The notes under the pieces: model-generated
What the model was told of the DNA's origin: nothing
What the model saw: only the letters and a program-made list of their open reading frames with translations
The model's database searches: none
Translations under genes and position numbers: made by a program
Shown: one piece after another, positions 25,125 to 34,271 of the stretch
Layout: each line of letters opens with the position of its first letter
Position numbering within the stretch: the stretch's first letter is position 1
Source: CALKWS01 sp035302405
Lineage (GTDB): Bacteria > Actinomycetota > Actinomycetes > Actinomycetales > Beutenbergiaceae
Assembly (NCBI GenBank): GCA_035302405.1
Contig: DATGSR010000060.1
Location: 1 to 60,286 of the forward strand
DNA: 60,286 bases
Direction of reading: 5' to 3'

Positions 25125-26407
25125 CACGATTCCTGGGCCGCTCGGGCCAATTCGGCATCCAACCCCTCGGTGCGGATGCGGATGTCGATATACAGCAGGG
25201 CGACAACCGCCGCCAGGATCGGGATGGTGATCCAATTGGCCACCACACCGCCCAGCAGGGAGAGCACGAATGCCCCCGGCCCGGTCTCGAAAATCATCGA
25301 GACCTGCCCGAACGGCCAGGTGATCGCGGTGCTGACGATGCCGACGAGCACGACGGTGAGCAGGTAGATCCCGAGCACCCGCCAGAAGGACCGCTTGGCG
25401 AGGGTGAAGCCCCGGCTGAGTGCGGCACCGATGGTGGCCCGCTCCAGGATCAGCGCCGGAGTGGCCAGCACGGTGAAGGTCAGCACCACCGGCATACCGA
25501 TCACCACCACGAGGAAGGCGGCCAGAACCCCCAGGAGTACGAGGCCCGCCGATCCGGAGACCACTGAGAAGGTAAGGATCAATACCGCCACAATCCCGAC
25601 GGCTGTGAGTAACAGGCCGATGATGATGGTCAACAGCAGCAACCGCAGGATCTGCGGGCGCACCTCGGCCCACACCTGGCCGATGGTGGTCTTGCGACCG
25701 ATCACCGCTTGGCTGACCGCGTGGATGAGCAAACCGGTCAGGATCGTGGTGCCCAGGAACGAGATCAGTAGGGAGATGCCGCTACTGAGCAGGAATGAGG
25801 TACCGGAGGTGGTGAAAGCGTCGATGAACGCCTCCGGGTCCTCGGCGGGATCCAGTCGCCCGAGCAGGCGGTTGAACTCCTCGAACGCGCCGTAGGTCGT
25901 CAGGCCCTCCAAGATCCCGAGCACGAGCACCACGATCGCGGAGAGACCGAGCATCACCGGCAGGTTCGCCCGGATCGACCGGAAGGCACCGTCGTAGATC
26001 TCTCCCAGGCTCAGCGCGCGCAGCGGGATTGTGCCCGGTTGGGCAACGGGGGTGGCGGGGTAGGAGGACCATGGGTCGCCCGGGCCGTACTGGCCGTAGC
26101 CGGTTCCTGGCTGGCCGAGTGGCTGGCCATAGCCCTGGCCCGGTGGCGGGGGTCCGGGTTGTTGGGGGTCAGGCTGTTGGCCGTAGCCCTGCCCGGGTAG
26201 CGGGGGAGCGGGTGGCTGGCCGTAGCCCTGCCCGGGTGGCGGAGGAGGGGGTGGCTGGCCGTAGCCCTGGCCGGGTGATGGGTCGTAGCCCTGGCCGGGT
26301 GGCGGTTGGTAGCCGGGGGGCTGACCGTAACCGGATTCGGATGCGGGGGGCTCACCTTCGTTCTCCTGCCCACCGGGCTGCGAGTGGTGGTCGTCGTGCT
26401 CACTCAT
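25124..26407 (-). CDS. Membrane protein with GPDP-type (DUF7847-like) domain and Gly/Tyr/Gln/Pro-rich head
   Basis: A 427-residue multi-pass membrane protein heading the MoxR operon. Residues about 20-130 are a low-complexity head made of repeats such as GQGYGQPPPPPPPGQGYGQP; the rest has six or more membrane segments and resembles the membrane domain attached to some glycerophosphoryl diester phosphodiesterases (SLGEIYDGAFRSIRANLPVM at its start). There is no phosphodiesterase domain. The ATG at 26407 has GGGAGGTAGG upstream. It is divergent from mtrA with about 100 bases between, so the two operons may share regulation. Confidence 0.82.
   Translation of the reverse strand: MSEHDDHHSQPGGQENEGEPPASESGYGQPPGYQPPPGQGYDPSPGQGYGQPPPPPPPGQGYGQPPAPPLPGQGYGQQPDPQQPGPPPPGQGYGQPLGQPGTGYGQYGPGDPWSSYPATPVAQPGTIPLRALSLGEIYDGAFRSIRANLPVMLGLSAIVVLVLGILEGLTTYGAFEEFNRLLGRLDPAEDPEAFIDAFTTSGTSFLLSSGISLLISFLGTTILTGLLIHAVSQAVIGRKTTIGQVWAEVRPQILRLLLLTIIIGLLLTAVGIVAVLILTFSVVSGSAGLVLLGVLAAFLVVVIGMPVVLTFTVLATPALILERATIGAALSRGFTLAKRSFWRVLGIYLLTVVLVGIVSTAITWPFGQVSMIFETGPGAFVLSLLGGVVANWITIPILAAVVALLYIDIRIRTEGLDAELARAAQES
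26095..26330 (-). repeat. Coding repeat for the GQGYGQPP motif
   Basis: In the head of the GPDP-type membrane protein gene, units near GGCCAGCCACCCGCTCCCCC and GGCTACGGCC recur five to seven times in frame with period roughly 36-48 bases. Confidence 0.7.
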
Positions 26408-26507
26408 CGCCCCTACCTCCCTGACGCTGCCTGACGATTTTCCTGCCTGCCATCTTCGCACGACCGGTCCTTGGCCCATTCCCCCGGGACAATGGGACAA
26501 TAGCCAG

Positions 26508-27188
26508 ATGGAAGCGCGTGTTCTGGTTGTAGACGATGATGCCGCTCTGGCGGAAATGATCGGTATCGTCCTGCACTCCGAGGGGTTCGTCACCGAAACG
26601 GTGGGCGACGGTGCGGCAGCACTGGAGACGTTCCGCTCCACCAACCCGGACCTGGTGTTGCTGGATCTGATGTTGCCGGGCGTGGACGGTATCGAGATAT
26701 GCCGGCGCATCCGGGAGGAATCCGGAGTCCCGATCGTGATGTTGACCGCCAAGAGCGATACCGCCGATGTGGTCCAAGGATTGGAAGCCGGCGCTGACGA
26801 CTACATCCCAAAACCCTTCAAACCCAAGGAACTCGTGGCCCGTGTCAGAGCCCGGTTGCGCCGCCAGGACAGTAACGGTTCCGAACGCCTGCAGATCGGG
26901 GACCTGGTCATCGACGTGCCCGGGCACCGGGTGCTGCGCGGTGACGAGGTGATCAACCTGACGCCGTTGGAGTTCGACCTGCTCGTCGCGCTCGCGCGCA
27001 AACCGTGGCAGGTGTTCTCCCGGGAGGTGTTGCTGGAACAGGTTTGGGGCTACCGCCACCAGGCCGACACTCGGCTGGTGAACGTCCACGTGCAGCGGTT
27101 GCGCGCCAAGGTGGAGAAGGATCCGGAGCACCCCGAAGTCGTGGTGACCGTCCGGGGGGTGGGCTACCGGGCGGGGTCCCCGTCCTGA
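26508..27188 (+). CDS. mtrA: Response regulator MtrA
   Basis: A 226-residue OmpR/PhoB-type response regulator. The receiver domain (1-118) has the acidic pair D10/D11, phospho-acceptor D53, T80 and K102. The winged-helix DNA-binding domain (about 130-222) includes LTPLEFDLLVALARKPWQVF and RLVNVHVQRLRAKVEKD. The sequence and the mtrA-mtrB-lpqB order identify it as MtrA, the essential actinobacterial regulator of cell division and cell-wall hydrolases. The spacer upstream contains a direct repeat GGGACAAT at about 26486 and 26495. It is divergent from the MoxR operon. Confidence 0.96.
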   Translation: MEARVLVVDDDAALAEMIGIVLHSEGFVTETVGDGAAALETFRSTNPDLVLLDLMLPGVDGIEICRRIREESGVPIVMLTAKSDTADVVQGLEAGADDYIPKPFKPKELVARVRARLRRQDSNGSERLQIGDLVIDVPGHRVLRGDEVINLTPLEFDLLVALARKPWQVFSREVLLEQVWGYRHQADTRLVNVHVQRLRAKVEKDPEHPEVVVTVRGVGYRAGSPS

Positions 27189-27195
27189 GCAGACC

Positions 27196-28920
27196 GTGGC
27201 CGGACAACCCGGAGTGAGGCAACGGATGGACGAAGCGACCACGCCCAGCAGTCGCCCGGGCACCGCTCGTCTGTTGCGACCCCTCAGCGCGCTGTTCCAC
27301 CTGTGGCGCAGTTCCCTGCGGGTGCGCGTGATGACTACCACGGTCGTCGTCGGCGTGCTCGCTGTGGGATTGCTCGGCGCATTGCTATCGGGGCAGGTGC
27401 GTGACGGGTTGTTCGAGGACCGCCGCGACCAGGTCCTGGCCGACGCCGCCGCGCGCACCGAGGAGGCCCAGGAGCGGTTCGACTCCCAGATCGCCTCCAA
27501 CGTCCAGGACGTGCAGGATGTGGCGAACGACGTCGTGCGGTCGCTGCAGGAGGGTGCGGTCGGCAATGTCGGGGTCCTGATCATGCGATCACCCGACGCC
27601 CAGGCACCCTCGGATCTCTTGTTGCCCGCCACCGACGGGGCGCTCGCGGACCTGATCGAGCCCGAACTTCGCCAGCAGGTCCGCGCTGAGTCCTTCCAAC
27701 AGTGGCAGTCGGTCTCGCTTCCCTCCACGTCCGCGGAGGCGTCCGTGCCGGGGATCGCCGCCGGCTCCACGGTCACCCTCCCGATCGTGGGAGAGCACGA
27801 GATCTACTTCATCTACTCCCTTGCCACCGAAGCCCAGACCTTGGACGTTCTCCAACAGGTTTTGGTGATCGGCGCGGTGGGCCTGCTGGTGATGCTGGTG
27901 GTGATGGCCTGGTATCTGGCCCGGCAGGTGCTGGACCCGGTGCAGTCGGCGGCCCGCACGGCCAGCCGGCTGGCCGAGGGGCACCTGACCGAGCGGATGC
28001 AGGTGCGCGGTCATGACGAACTGGCGGTGCTCGGGTCGGCGTTCAACGATATGGCCCACAGCCTGCAGGACCAGATCGAGCGACTGGCGGAGTTGTCCAG
28101 GATGCAGCAGCGGTTCGTCTCCGACGTCTCCCACGAACTACGCACCCCGCTGACCACGATCCGGATGGCCGCCGAGGTGCTGCATGCGGAACGGGACGAG
28201 TTCGACGCTTCCCACCGTCGTTCGGTGGAACTTCTCAAGACCCAGGTGGACCGGTTCGAGGCGCTGTTGGCGGACCTGTTGGAGATTTCACGGTTCGACG
28301 CCGGTTCGGCGGTACTGGACGTGGAAGACATCGACATCCGGCACGTGGTGCAGGACGTGGTCGACGCCGTCGAACCGCTGGCGCAGGAGACCAGGACCGA
28401 ACTGCGCGTCGACCTGCCGGAGCAGGAGTGCAGCGCCTCCCTGGACCGGCGTCGGATCGAACGGATCGTGCGCAACTTGCTGATCAACGCCATCGAACAC
28501 GGGGAGAACGAGCCGATCGATGTGCGGGTCGGAGTCGACAAGGTGGCCGTCTCCGTCGTCGTGCGCGACCGCGGCGTCGGGATGACCGCACCGCAGGCCG
28601 AACGCCTCTTCGACCGGTTCTGGCGAGCGGACCCCTCCCGCACCCGCACTCTGGGCGGCACAGGCCTGGGACTGGCGATCTCCCTGGAGGATGCCCGACT
28701 GCACGGCGGGAGCCTGGAAGCTTGGGGCACCCCCGGCGGCGGGGCGAGTTTCCGGCTGACCATTCCCCGTCGCGCCGGCCTGACGGTGATCGAACACCCG
28801 CTGCCCCTGGCGCCGGGGCGTGAACTACCTGTATCTGCTCCCCAGGAGGGCGAGCAGGACCCGGCGGGACCGGCGACCGTGCCGGATCTGGCAGGCCCGG
28901 ATGTGGAGGTGACCCGTTGA
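27196..28920 (+). CDS. mtrB: Sensor histidine kinase MtrB
   Basis: The cognate kinase of MtrA, 574 residues from the GTG at 27196, seven bases after the mtrA stop (an ATG at 27226 is an alternative). Membrane segments lie at about residues 46-66 and 221-243 with an extracytoplasmic sensor loop between. A HAMP domain follows (about 244-296), then the DHp helix SDVSHELRTPLTTIR with phospho-acceptor H313, and the ATPase domain with NLLINAIEHG, RDRGVGM and GGTGLGLAI. A disordered tail of about 50 residues closes the protein. Its stop overlaps the lpqB TTG start. Confidence 0.95.
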   Translation: MAGQPGVRQRMDEATTPSSRPGTARLLRPLSALFHLWRSSLRVRVMTTTVVVGVLAVGLLGALLSGQVRDGLFEDRRDQVLADAAARTEEAQERFDSQIASNVQDVQDVANDVVRSLQEGAVGNVGVLIMRSPDAQAPSDLLLPATDGALADLIEPELRQQVRAESFQQWQSVSLPSTSAEASVPGIAAGSTVTLPIVGEHEIYFIYSLATEAQTLDVLQQVLVIGAVGLLVMLVVMAWYLARQVLDPVQSAARTASRLAEGHLTERMQVRGHDELAVLGSAFNDMAHSLQDQIERLAELSRMQQRFVSDVSHELRTPLTTIRMAAEVLHAERDEFDASHRRSVELLKTQVDRFEALLADLLEISRFDAGSAVLDVEDIDIRHVVQDVVDAVEPLAQETRTELRVDLPEQECSASLDRRRIERIVRNLLINAIEHGENEPIDVRVGVDKVAVSVVVRDRGVGMTAPQAERLFDRFWRADPSRTRTLGGTGLGLAISLEDARLHGGSLEAWGTPGGGASFRLTIPRRAGLTVIEHPLPLAPGRELPVSAPQEGEQDPAGPATVPDLAGPDVEVTR

Positions 28921-30599
28921 GGCGTGTGCTGATTCTGCTCCTGGCGGCCGCGGTCCTCACCGGGTGCGTGTCGTTCCCCGAGTCCGGGCCGGTGCACCGA
29001 GGGATCGAGGGCGCCCCCGAGCCGGAGGCGATCTCCCTGGTCGCCGAGGAGCCCCAGCCGGGCGACTCGCCGGAGCAGATCGTCCGCGGGTTCCTCAACG
29101 GCGCCGCCGCCGGCACCACCGATGACTTCGGCGTCGCCCGTAGTTACCTCACCGACGAGAGCGCCGAGGTGTGGAACCCGGGCGCGCAGGTGACGATCTA
29201 CGCCGGCGGGGACCCGTTGGTGGTGGAGGAGACCCAGCAGGGCACCGTTCAGGTGAGCGTCACGATTTCGGGCACGGTTGATGAGACCGGCGTTTACACC
29301 CCCGCGCCCGCCGAGGCCAGCAGCACCTTCGACTTCGGCCTGACCGAGGACGCCCAGGAGCAGTGGCGGATCTCGGAGTTGGACGACGGAGTCCTGGTCT
29401 CCGAGGTCATCTTCGGCTCCCAGTACCGGCAGGTCCCGTTGTACTTCCTCACCCCCGACGCCACCATGTTGGTGCCCGACACCCGCTGGTACCCGCAGCG
29501 CAACGCGTCCACCGCCGCGATGCGCGGGCTACTCGCGGGACCGGCGCCGTGGCTGGACGGTGCCGTCTTCAGCGCGATGCCGGCCGACACCTCCCTGAGT
29601 TTCGGCGCCGTCACAGTTTCCGGAGGGACCGCGCAGGTGGACCTGAGCGCCGAGGCACTGCAGGCCGACGCGACCACCCGCCAACTCATCCGCGCCCAGA
29701 TCGAACAGACCCTGCTCGGGCTGCCCCAGGTGCAGCGGGTGGAGATCACCGTGGACGGGGTGGACTGGGACGCGCCCGTGCCCGGGTTGGAAGTCAGTTC
29801 CGACCCGCCGGTGGGACGCACCCCGCTGGTGCTGGAGACCGTGGAGTACACCCTGGGAACCTTCACCAGCGTGGCCAACGAACCGGTGACCCGCCTGGAT
29901 AACGCTGTGCCCCTGGGGGACCTGGATCCCCGGGCGCTGGCTCTCGGCTACGGCGATGAGCCGGTGGTCATGCTCTCCGGGACAGATCACCTCATGGCCG
30001 TCCCAAGTACTGACGAGCCGGACCCGGAAGTGCTCGCACAGGCGCCGGACCTGGCTGCCCCGAGTTATGACCGGCACGGATGGATCTGGACCGGCACCGA
30101 GAACAACGCCGGGGAGTTGTTGGCCGTGCGCTCCACCGGCGAGATGCAACCCGTGGATGCCGAGATGCTCGACGGCGGTGACCTCCTCGCGTTGCGAGTC
30201 AGCCGGGAAGGTGCACGAGTCGCGGTGGTGGTGGAGATCGACGGTGTGATCTCAGTGGAAGTGCACGCCGTGGTCCGCGACGAGGCCGGCGTGCCTCAGC
30301 GCCTGGAGCAAGGCGTGCAGGTGCAACCGCAACTGGTGGCTGCTTCCGCCGTGGTGTGGGTCGATGAGCAACATCTTGCGGTCCTGGGCATGTCGGGGAG
30401 TACGACCACCGTGCACCTGAGCCCGGTGGGCGGGCGCACGCAGCAACTCCCCACCGTCCCGGACGTCGTGCATATCGCCTCCGCCCGGGGCGACCGGGAA
30501 CTTTACGCCGCGACCACCGACGGCGACCTGTATGCCCGCAGCGGGTTGGGGTGGCGCCGGGTGGCATCGGATGTAGCGCTGCCGACGTTCCCCGGCTGA
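28917..30599 (+). CDS. lpqB: Lipoprotein LpqB
   Basis: A 560-residue lipoprotein that works with MtrAB. The signal peptide MRRVLILLLAAAVLTGC ends in a lipobox (LTGC) with lipidated C17. A GerMN domain lies around residues 190-290 (NASTAAMRGLLAGPAPWLDG) and a beta-propeller-like LpqB domain covers about 330-560. In mycobacteria LpqB interacts with the MtrB sensor loop. Translation starts at TTG (28917) overlapping the mtrB stop in TTGA, a rare start codon but the only one that yields a proper signal peptide. Confidence 0.93.
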   Translation: MRRVLILLLAAAVLTGCVSFPESGPVHRGIEGAPEPEAISLVAEEPQPGDSPEQIVRGFLNGAAAGTTDDFGVARSYLTDESAEVWNPGAQVTIYAGGDPLVVEETQQGTVQVSVTISGTVDETGVYTPAPAEASSTFDFGLTEDAQEQWRISELDDGVLVSEVIFGSQYRQVPLYFLTPDATMLVPDTRWYPQRNASTAAMRGLLAGPAPWLDGAVFSAMPADTSLSFGAVTVSGGTAQVDLSAEALQADATTRQLIRAQIEQTLLGLPQVQRVEITVDGVDWDAPVPGLEVSSDPPVGRTPLVLETVEYTLGTFTSVANEPVTRLDNAVPLGDLDPRALALGYGDEPVVMLSGTDHLMAVPSTDEPDPEVLAQAPDLAAPSYDRHGWIWTGTENNAGELLAVRSTGEMQPVDAEMLDGGDLLALRVSREGARVAVVVEIDGVISVEVHAVVRDEAGVPQRLEQGVQVQPQLVAASAVVWVDEQHLAVLGMSGSTTTVHLSPVGGRTQQLPTVPDVVHIASARGDRELYAATTDGDLYARSGLGWRRVASDVALPTFPG

Positions 30600-30810
30600 G
30601 CCAGGTAGTTATGGGCGTCGTCGCCGACGCCGAATCCCGGACGGCTCCTTTGTCCTGTGCACCGTGCGTGCCCGCTTGGCCGCGGCACGGGCGCCGGGGC
30701 GTTCTTGGTGGTCTGGCTGGCGCCGTCCACAAAGGCCCGGTCGGCACCCGTCATCCCCACCTGTGTGCCACGTTCGCACGACGCACGCGCCCTTCCACCA
30801 CGCTGGCACG

Positions 30811-31677
30811 ATGGACTTCTCCTTCCGGCGGCTCCGCCCAGGCCTCACATCGGTACGGCGAATCGGTACCGACCTCACCTCGCTGCTATTACCCGTGGAC
30901 TGCGCAGGGTGCGGACGATGGGATGTGCCGATCTGCGCGGGGTGCCGCGCCATGTGGCGCGGTCCGCTACGTCGTTGTGAAGAGGAGACCGTCTCGCTGT
31001 GCGCGCAGGAGTACCCGCCCAGGGCCGGGCTCCCGGTGTGGGCGCTCACGCCCTACCTCGGTGGCCCGCGGCGGATGGTGCTGCAGTGGAAGAACCACGT
31101 GCGGGCTGATCTGCGTCCGTTCTTCGGGGCCGTCGGCAGGCTGGGCGCAGCGCAGTTGGCGCCGATGCTCGCCGGGCCCGATGGCGGCGGGTACGACGGC
31201 GACGGGATTGGCGGTGACTGGGTTGGCGGTGATGGGGTGGGCGGCGACGGGTTGGACGGCGGTGAGGAGTTGGTCGTGGTGCCGGCACCGTCCGGTTGGC
31301 GGCGCCGCTTGCGGAGACAGTTGGTGGTCGCTGACCTGGCACGAGCCGTGACTGAGGGCTTGCAGCAGAAGTTCCAGCCCGGGGCGCAGCAGTGTGGATG
31401 GAGGGGACCTAACGTCCGCGTGCGGACCGCCGATGTGTTGCGGACACCGGATGCCTCGCTGCATCGGCTCGGAGCTAGCCAGCGCGCGGCGAGTCGCCGA
31501 GTGCGGCTACGCCCCGGTGAACCGCCGGCGGGGCCGGTGTTGCTGGTGGACGATGTGGTCACCACGGGGTCGACACTTGCCGCTTGTCGGCGCGCGCTCG
31601 CGGCCAACGGCATCCACGTGCTCGGAGCCCTGGTGCTGGCCGCGACGCCTCCGCCAGGCAGCACAACCTGGCAGTAG
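30811..31677 (+). CDS. ComF family protein (phosphoribosyltransferase-like)
   Basis: A 288-residue ComF-family protein; these are linked to DNA uptake or processing. The N-terminal zinc-ribbon cysteines are in LPVDCAGCGRWDVPICAGC (about residues 30-46). The C-terminal phosphoribosyltransferase fold has the PRPP loop VLLVDDVVTTGST. In between, an insertion of about 25 residues is almost purely Gly/Asp (GGGYDGDGIGGDWVGGDG), encoded by imperfect DNA repeats at about 31181-31265. ATG 30811 starts MDFSFRRLRPG; upstream codons in the frame look non-coding. It stands between lpqB and hpf as in other actinomycetes. Confidence 0.88.
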   Translation: MDFSFRRLRPGLTSVRRIGTDLTSLLLPVDCAGCGRWDVPICAGCRAMWRGPLRRCEEETVSLCAQEYPPRAGLPVWALTPYLGGPRRMVLQWKNHVRADLRPFFGAVGRLGAAQLAPMLAGPDGGGYDGDGIGGDWVGGDGVGGDGLDGGEELVVVPAPSGWRRRLRRQLVVADLARAVTEGLQQKFQPGAQQCGWRGPNVRVRTADVLRTPDASLHRLGASQRAASRRVRLRPGEPPAGPVLLVDDVVTTGSTLAACRRALAANGIHVLGALVLAATPPPGSTTWQ

Positions 31678-31751
31678 CGGCGCACCGGTCGGCGCACCGT
31701 GCGGCGCCGGTGGCGCCCGGATCCGCCGTCCCGAACGGTGCATGCTGACGT

Positions 31752-31768
31752 GTCGCGGGCTCCGCGAC
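31752..31768 (+). terminator. Possible hairpin downstream of comF
   Basis: GTCGCGG-GCT-CCGCGAC forms a perfect 7-base stem with a 3-base loop 75 bases after the comF stop. No U-tract follows, as is common in high-GC actinomycetes. The rest of the 298-base spacer 31678-31975 shows no gene. Confidence 0.4.
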
Positions 31769-31975
31769 GGATCGACCGCTTCAGTGCCGTGTTCCGGTAG
31801 GCAAAGCAGTCCCGGCACAGTAGCGTCGAGGTATGGAACATCGATCGCAGGAGCGGCCGAAGGGGGTGATGAAGTTCCATCAACGCTGCTGGACCCGAGC
31901 GGGCGGCAGCACAGTACACCGTTGCGGATCGGAGCCCGCTTCGATCCTGAATGTTTCTTGACACCGGAGGTCGTC

Positions 31976-32656
31976 ATGGAAATCGTCGTCGTCAGTCGCC
32001 ACACAGAGGTGCAGGACCGCTTCCGCAAGCATGCGGCGGAGAAGTTGAGCAAGGTCGCCCAACTCTCGCCCTACGCCCAACGGATCGATGTGGAGGTGAC
32101 GCGCGAACGTAACCCACGGCTTGCCGATAACGCCGAACGGGTGGAGTTGACGGTCAAAGCGAAAGGGCCGGTCGTGCGGGCAGAAGCCAGCGCTCAGGAT
32201 CGGTACGCCGCCTTGGACCTGGCGACCGGCAAGTTGCTCGAGCGGCTCCGCCGCGCCCGCGACCGGCGAAAGAACCACAAGGGCCGCACCAGCGTGCGTG
32301 ACCTTCCCGAAATGGTGCCCCCGGAACTGCTGGAAAAGACCGCACCCGACGTCGAACAAACCGAGGACGGGGACGGCGTCTCGTCGCGACCGAAGCCTCC
32401 CTCCGAGCCGGGCGTCGCCGTCGAGGACCAACTCGGTGATTCCCCGGTGATCATCCGGCAGAAGGTTCACGACACCGAACCTATGAGCGTGGATCAGGCG
32501 CTGACGGAGATGGAACTGGTCGGCCACCCCTTCTACCTGTTCATCGACGAAGAGACCCACCAACCTTGTGTGGTGTACCACCGGCACGGCTGGACGTACG
32601 GCGTCATCCGCCTGAACTACACCGCCCACCCGATGGAATCGACCGTCACGGTCTGA
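31976..32656 (+). CDS. hpf: Ribosome hibernation promoting factor (long form)
   Basis: A 226-residue long-form HPF. The N-terminal S30AE domain (about residues 1-105; MEIVVVSRHTEVQDRFRKHA) binds the small subunit. A Pro/Glu-rich linker follows, and the C-terminal dimerisation domain (about 160-220; VGHPFYLFIDEETHQPCVVY and GWTYGVIRL) joins two ribosomes into 100S particles. The ATG at 31976 has GGAGG six bases upstream. The frame is open further upstream but without family sequence. It lies before the YcaQ-type and secA genes, the order known from other actinomycetes. Confidence 0.94.
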   Translation: MEIVVVSRHTEVQDRFRKHAAEKLSKVAQLSPYAQRIDVEVTRERNPRLADNAERVELTVKAKGPVVRAEASAQDRYAALDLATGKLLERLRRARDRRKNHKGRTSVRDLPEMVPPELLEKTAPDVEQTEDGDGVSSRPKPPSEPGVAVEDQLGDSPVIIRQKVHDTEPMSVDQALTEMELVGHPFYLFIDEETHQPCVVYHRHGWTYGVIRLNYTAHPMESTVTV

Positions 32657-32683
32657 CCGCCCTGCCCAAGAGCGCCCTTCGGA

Positions 32684-34000
32684 ATGGATCCAGGTCTGAG
32701 CACACGTAATCCCGTGGTGCCCGCCGCGCTGCGCGAAGGTGCCACCCGTCGGCTCAGCCTGGCCCGGGCACGCAGGGTCGCGATCTCCGCCCAGGGCCTG
32801 GCCGGTGCACCGGCACAGGCCAGGCCCTCCGGCGCGGCGACCATGCGGCACGTGCAAGGCGTGATCGACCGCATCGGGCTCCTGCAGATCGACTCGGTGA
32901 ATGTGCTCGCCCGCGCCCACCTGCTGCCGCTGCAGGCCCGGCTCGGTTCCTATGATCCGGCGCTGCTGGAGCGTGCTACTCGAGGCACAGCGGCCCGTCC
33001 CCGGCGACTGGTGGAGTGTTGGGCCCACGAGGCGTCGTTGGTCCCGCCCTCGACGTACCGCCTGCTGCGATGGCGGATGGCCCAACCACGGCGGCAACAG
33101 CGCTTGGCCAGGCTGCGGGCCCAGCACCCGCACCTGTTCGAGTGGGTGCTGGCGTTGATCACCGAGCGCGGTCCGCTGACCGGCGCCCAGGTCCATGCCG
33201 AACTAGGCCATGAGCGTCCCCCGAAGGAGCACTGGGGGTGGAACTGGACGGTGGCGAAGCAGTTGCTGGAAGCCTCGTTCGGAGCCGGCGAACTCGCGGT
33301 CGCTCACCGCACCGCGCAGTTCGAACGTGCCTACGATCTGCCCCGGCGGGTGCTGCCGGAGGAGGTGTGGGCCTCCGGCTTGCCCTCGGAGCAGGACGCT
33401 GTGGCCGGACTGGTGGAGATCGCATCCCGCGCCCATGGCATCGGCAGCATCACCTGCTTGGCCGACTACTTCCGCTTACCGGTGGCGGCCACACGGATGG
33501 CGGCCGAGCACTTGGTGTGCACCGGAGTGTTGGAACGGGTCGAGGTCAGCGAATGGCCGGTGCCGCTGTACAAGCACAGCGAGGTGCCCGTGCCCCGCGC
33601 TGTGCACGGACGGGCCCTGCTGGCGCCATTTGATCCGCTGGTGTTCGAACGCCGCCGGCTCGAGGCGCTGTTCGGGATGCATTACCGGATCGAGATCTAC
33701 ACCCCGGCCCACCGGCGCACCTACGGCTACTACGTGCTGCCGTTCCTCCTCGGGCAGGACATCGTGGGCAGGGTGGACCTGAAGGCCGATCGCGGCCGGT
33801 CCAGGCTGCTGGTACGCGGAGCCTTCACCGAGCCGCATCCCCCGGAGCCACGCGCCTCGAAGCCGCACGCTCCGGAGACGACGGCGAGGGAACTGGCCGC
33901 AGAACTGCACGTGATGGCAGGCTGGCTGGGCCTGGAGAAAATCACGATCGTCGACGGGGCCGCCGGAGACCTGCCCGCCCGGCTCGCGCCGCACTTGTGA
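32684..34000 (+). CDS. YcaQ/AlkX-family DNA glycosylase (winged-helix, interstrand crosslink unhooking type)
   Basis: A 438-residue protein of the YcaQ-like winged-helix family; known members are monofunctional glycosylases that unhook DNA crosslinks and remove alkylated bases. The catalytic QxD motif is seen in GLLQIDSVNVLARAH (about residues 65-79). Further family blocks are WAHEASLVPPSTYRLLRWRM, GWNWTVAKQLLEASFGAGEL and ALLAPFDPLVFERRRLEALF. A short Pro/Glu-rich insertion lies near residue 390. The ATG at 32684 is 27 bases after hpf, so co-transcription is likely. Substrate specificity is unknown. Confidence 0.87.
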   Translation: MDPGLSTRNPVVPAALREGATRRLSLARARRVAISAQGLAGAPAQARPSGAATMRHVQGVIDRIGLLQIDSVNVLARAHLLPLQARLGSYDPALLERATRGTAARPRRLVECWAHEASLVPPSTYRLLRWRMAQPRRQQRLARLRAQHPHLFEWVLALITERGPLTGAQVHAELGHERPPKEHWGWNWTVAKQLLEASFGAGELAVAHRTAQFERAYDLPRRVLPEEVWASGLPSEQDAVAGLVEIASRAHGIGSITCLADYFRLPVAATRMAAEHLVCTGVLERVEVSEWPVPLYKHSEVPVPRAVHGRALLAPFDPLVFERRRLEALFGMHYRIEIYTPAHRRTYGYYVLPFLLGQDIVGRVDLKADRGRSRLLVRGAFTEPHPPEPRASKPHAPETTARELAAELHVMAGWLGLEKITIVDGAAGDLPARLAPHL

Positions 34001-34271
34001 GCCGGCAGCACGGCTGAGCCAGCCGCACCGGTCAGCCGGCCTTGCCGCTGAGTTAACCGCACGAGTCAGCCTGGCGCTCAGCCTGGCGCGCGGGATGAGT
34101 CAGGCCTACCGCGGAGCCGGCTGTGCTGGTGAGCCGGCTGGGCCGGTGCGAGAGCGGCTATCGCCTACTGGACCCCGATGCCCAAGTCGTTCGAATTGCA
34201 GCCCCCGACTCGCCTACGATGGAAGGTGGCCGGGAACCGCCGGCTGATTTGTCACACACCTGGAGACCTGC

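Noticed and set aside
26400..27776. 458-residue minus-strand frame opposite mtrA/mtrB
   Set aside because: Antisense shadow; Ser/Arg/Thr-rich with no domain.
31394..31975. Upstream extension of the hpf frame
   Set aside because: It overlaps comF in another frame and lacks HPF-family sequence; GGAGG before 31976 marks the real start.
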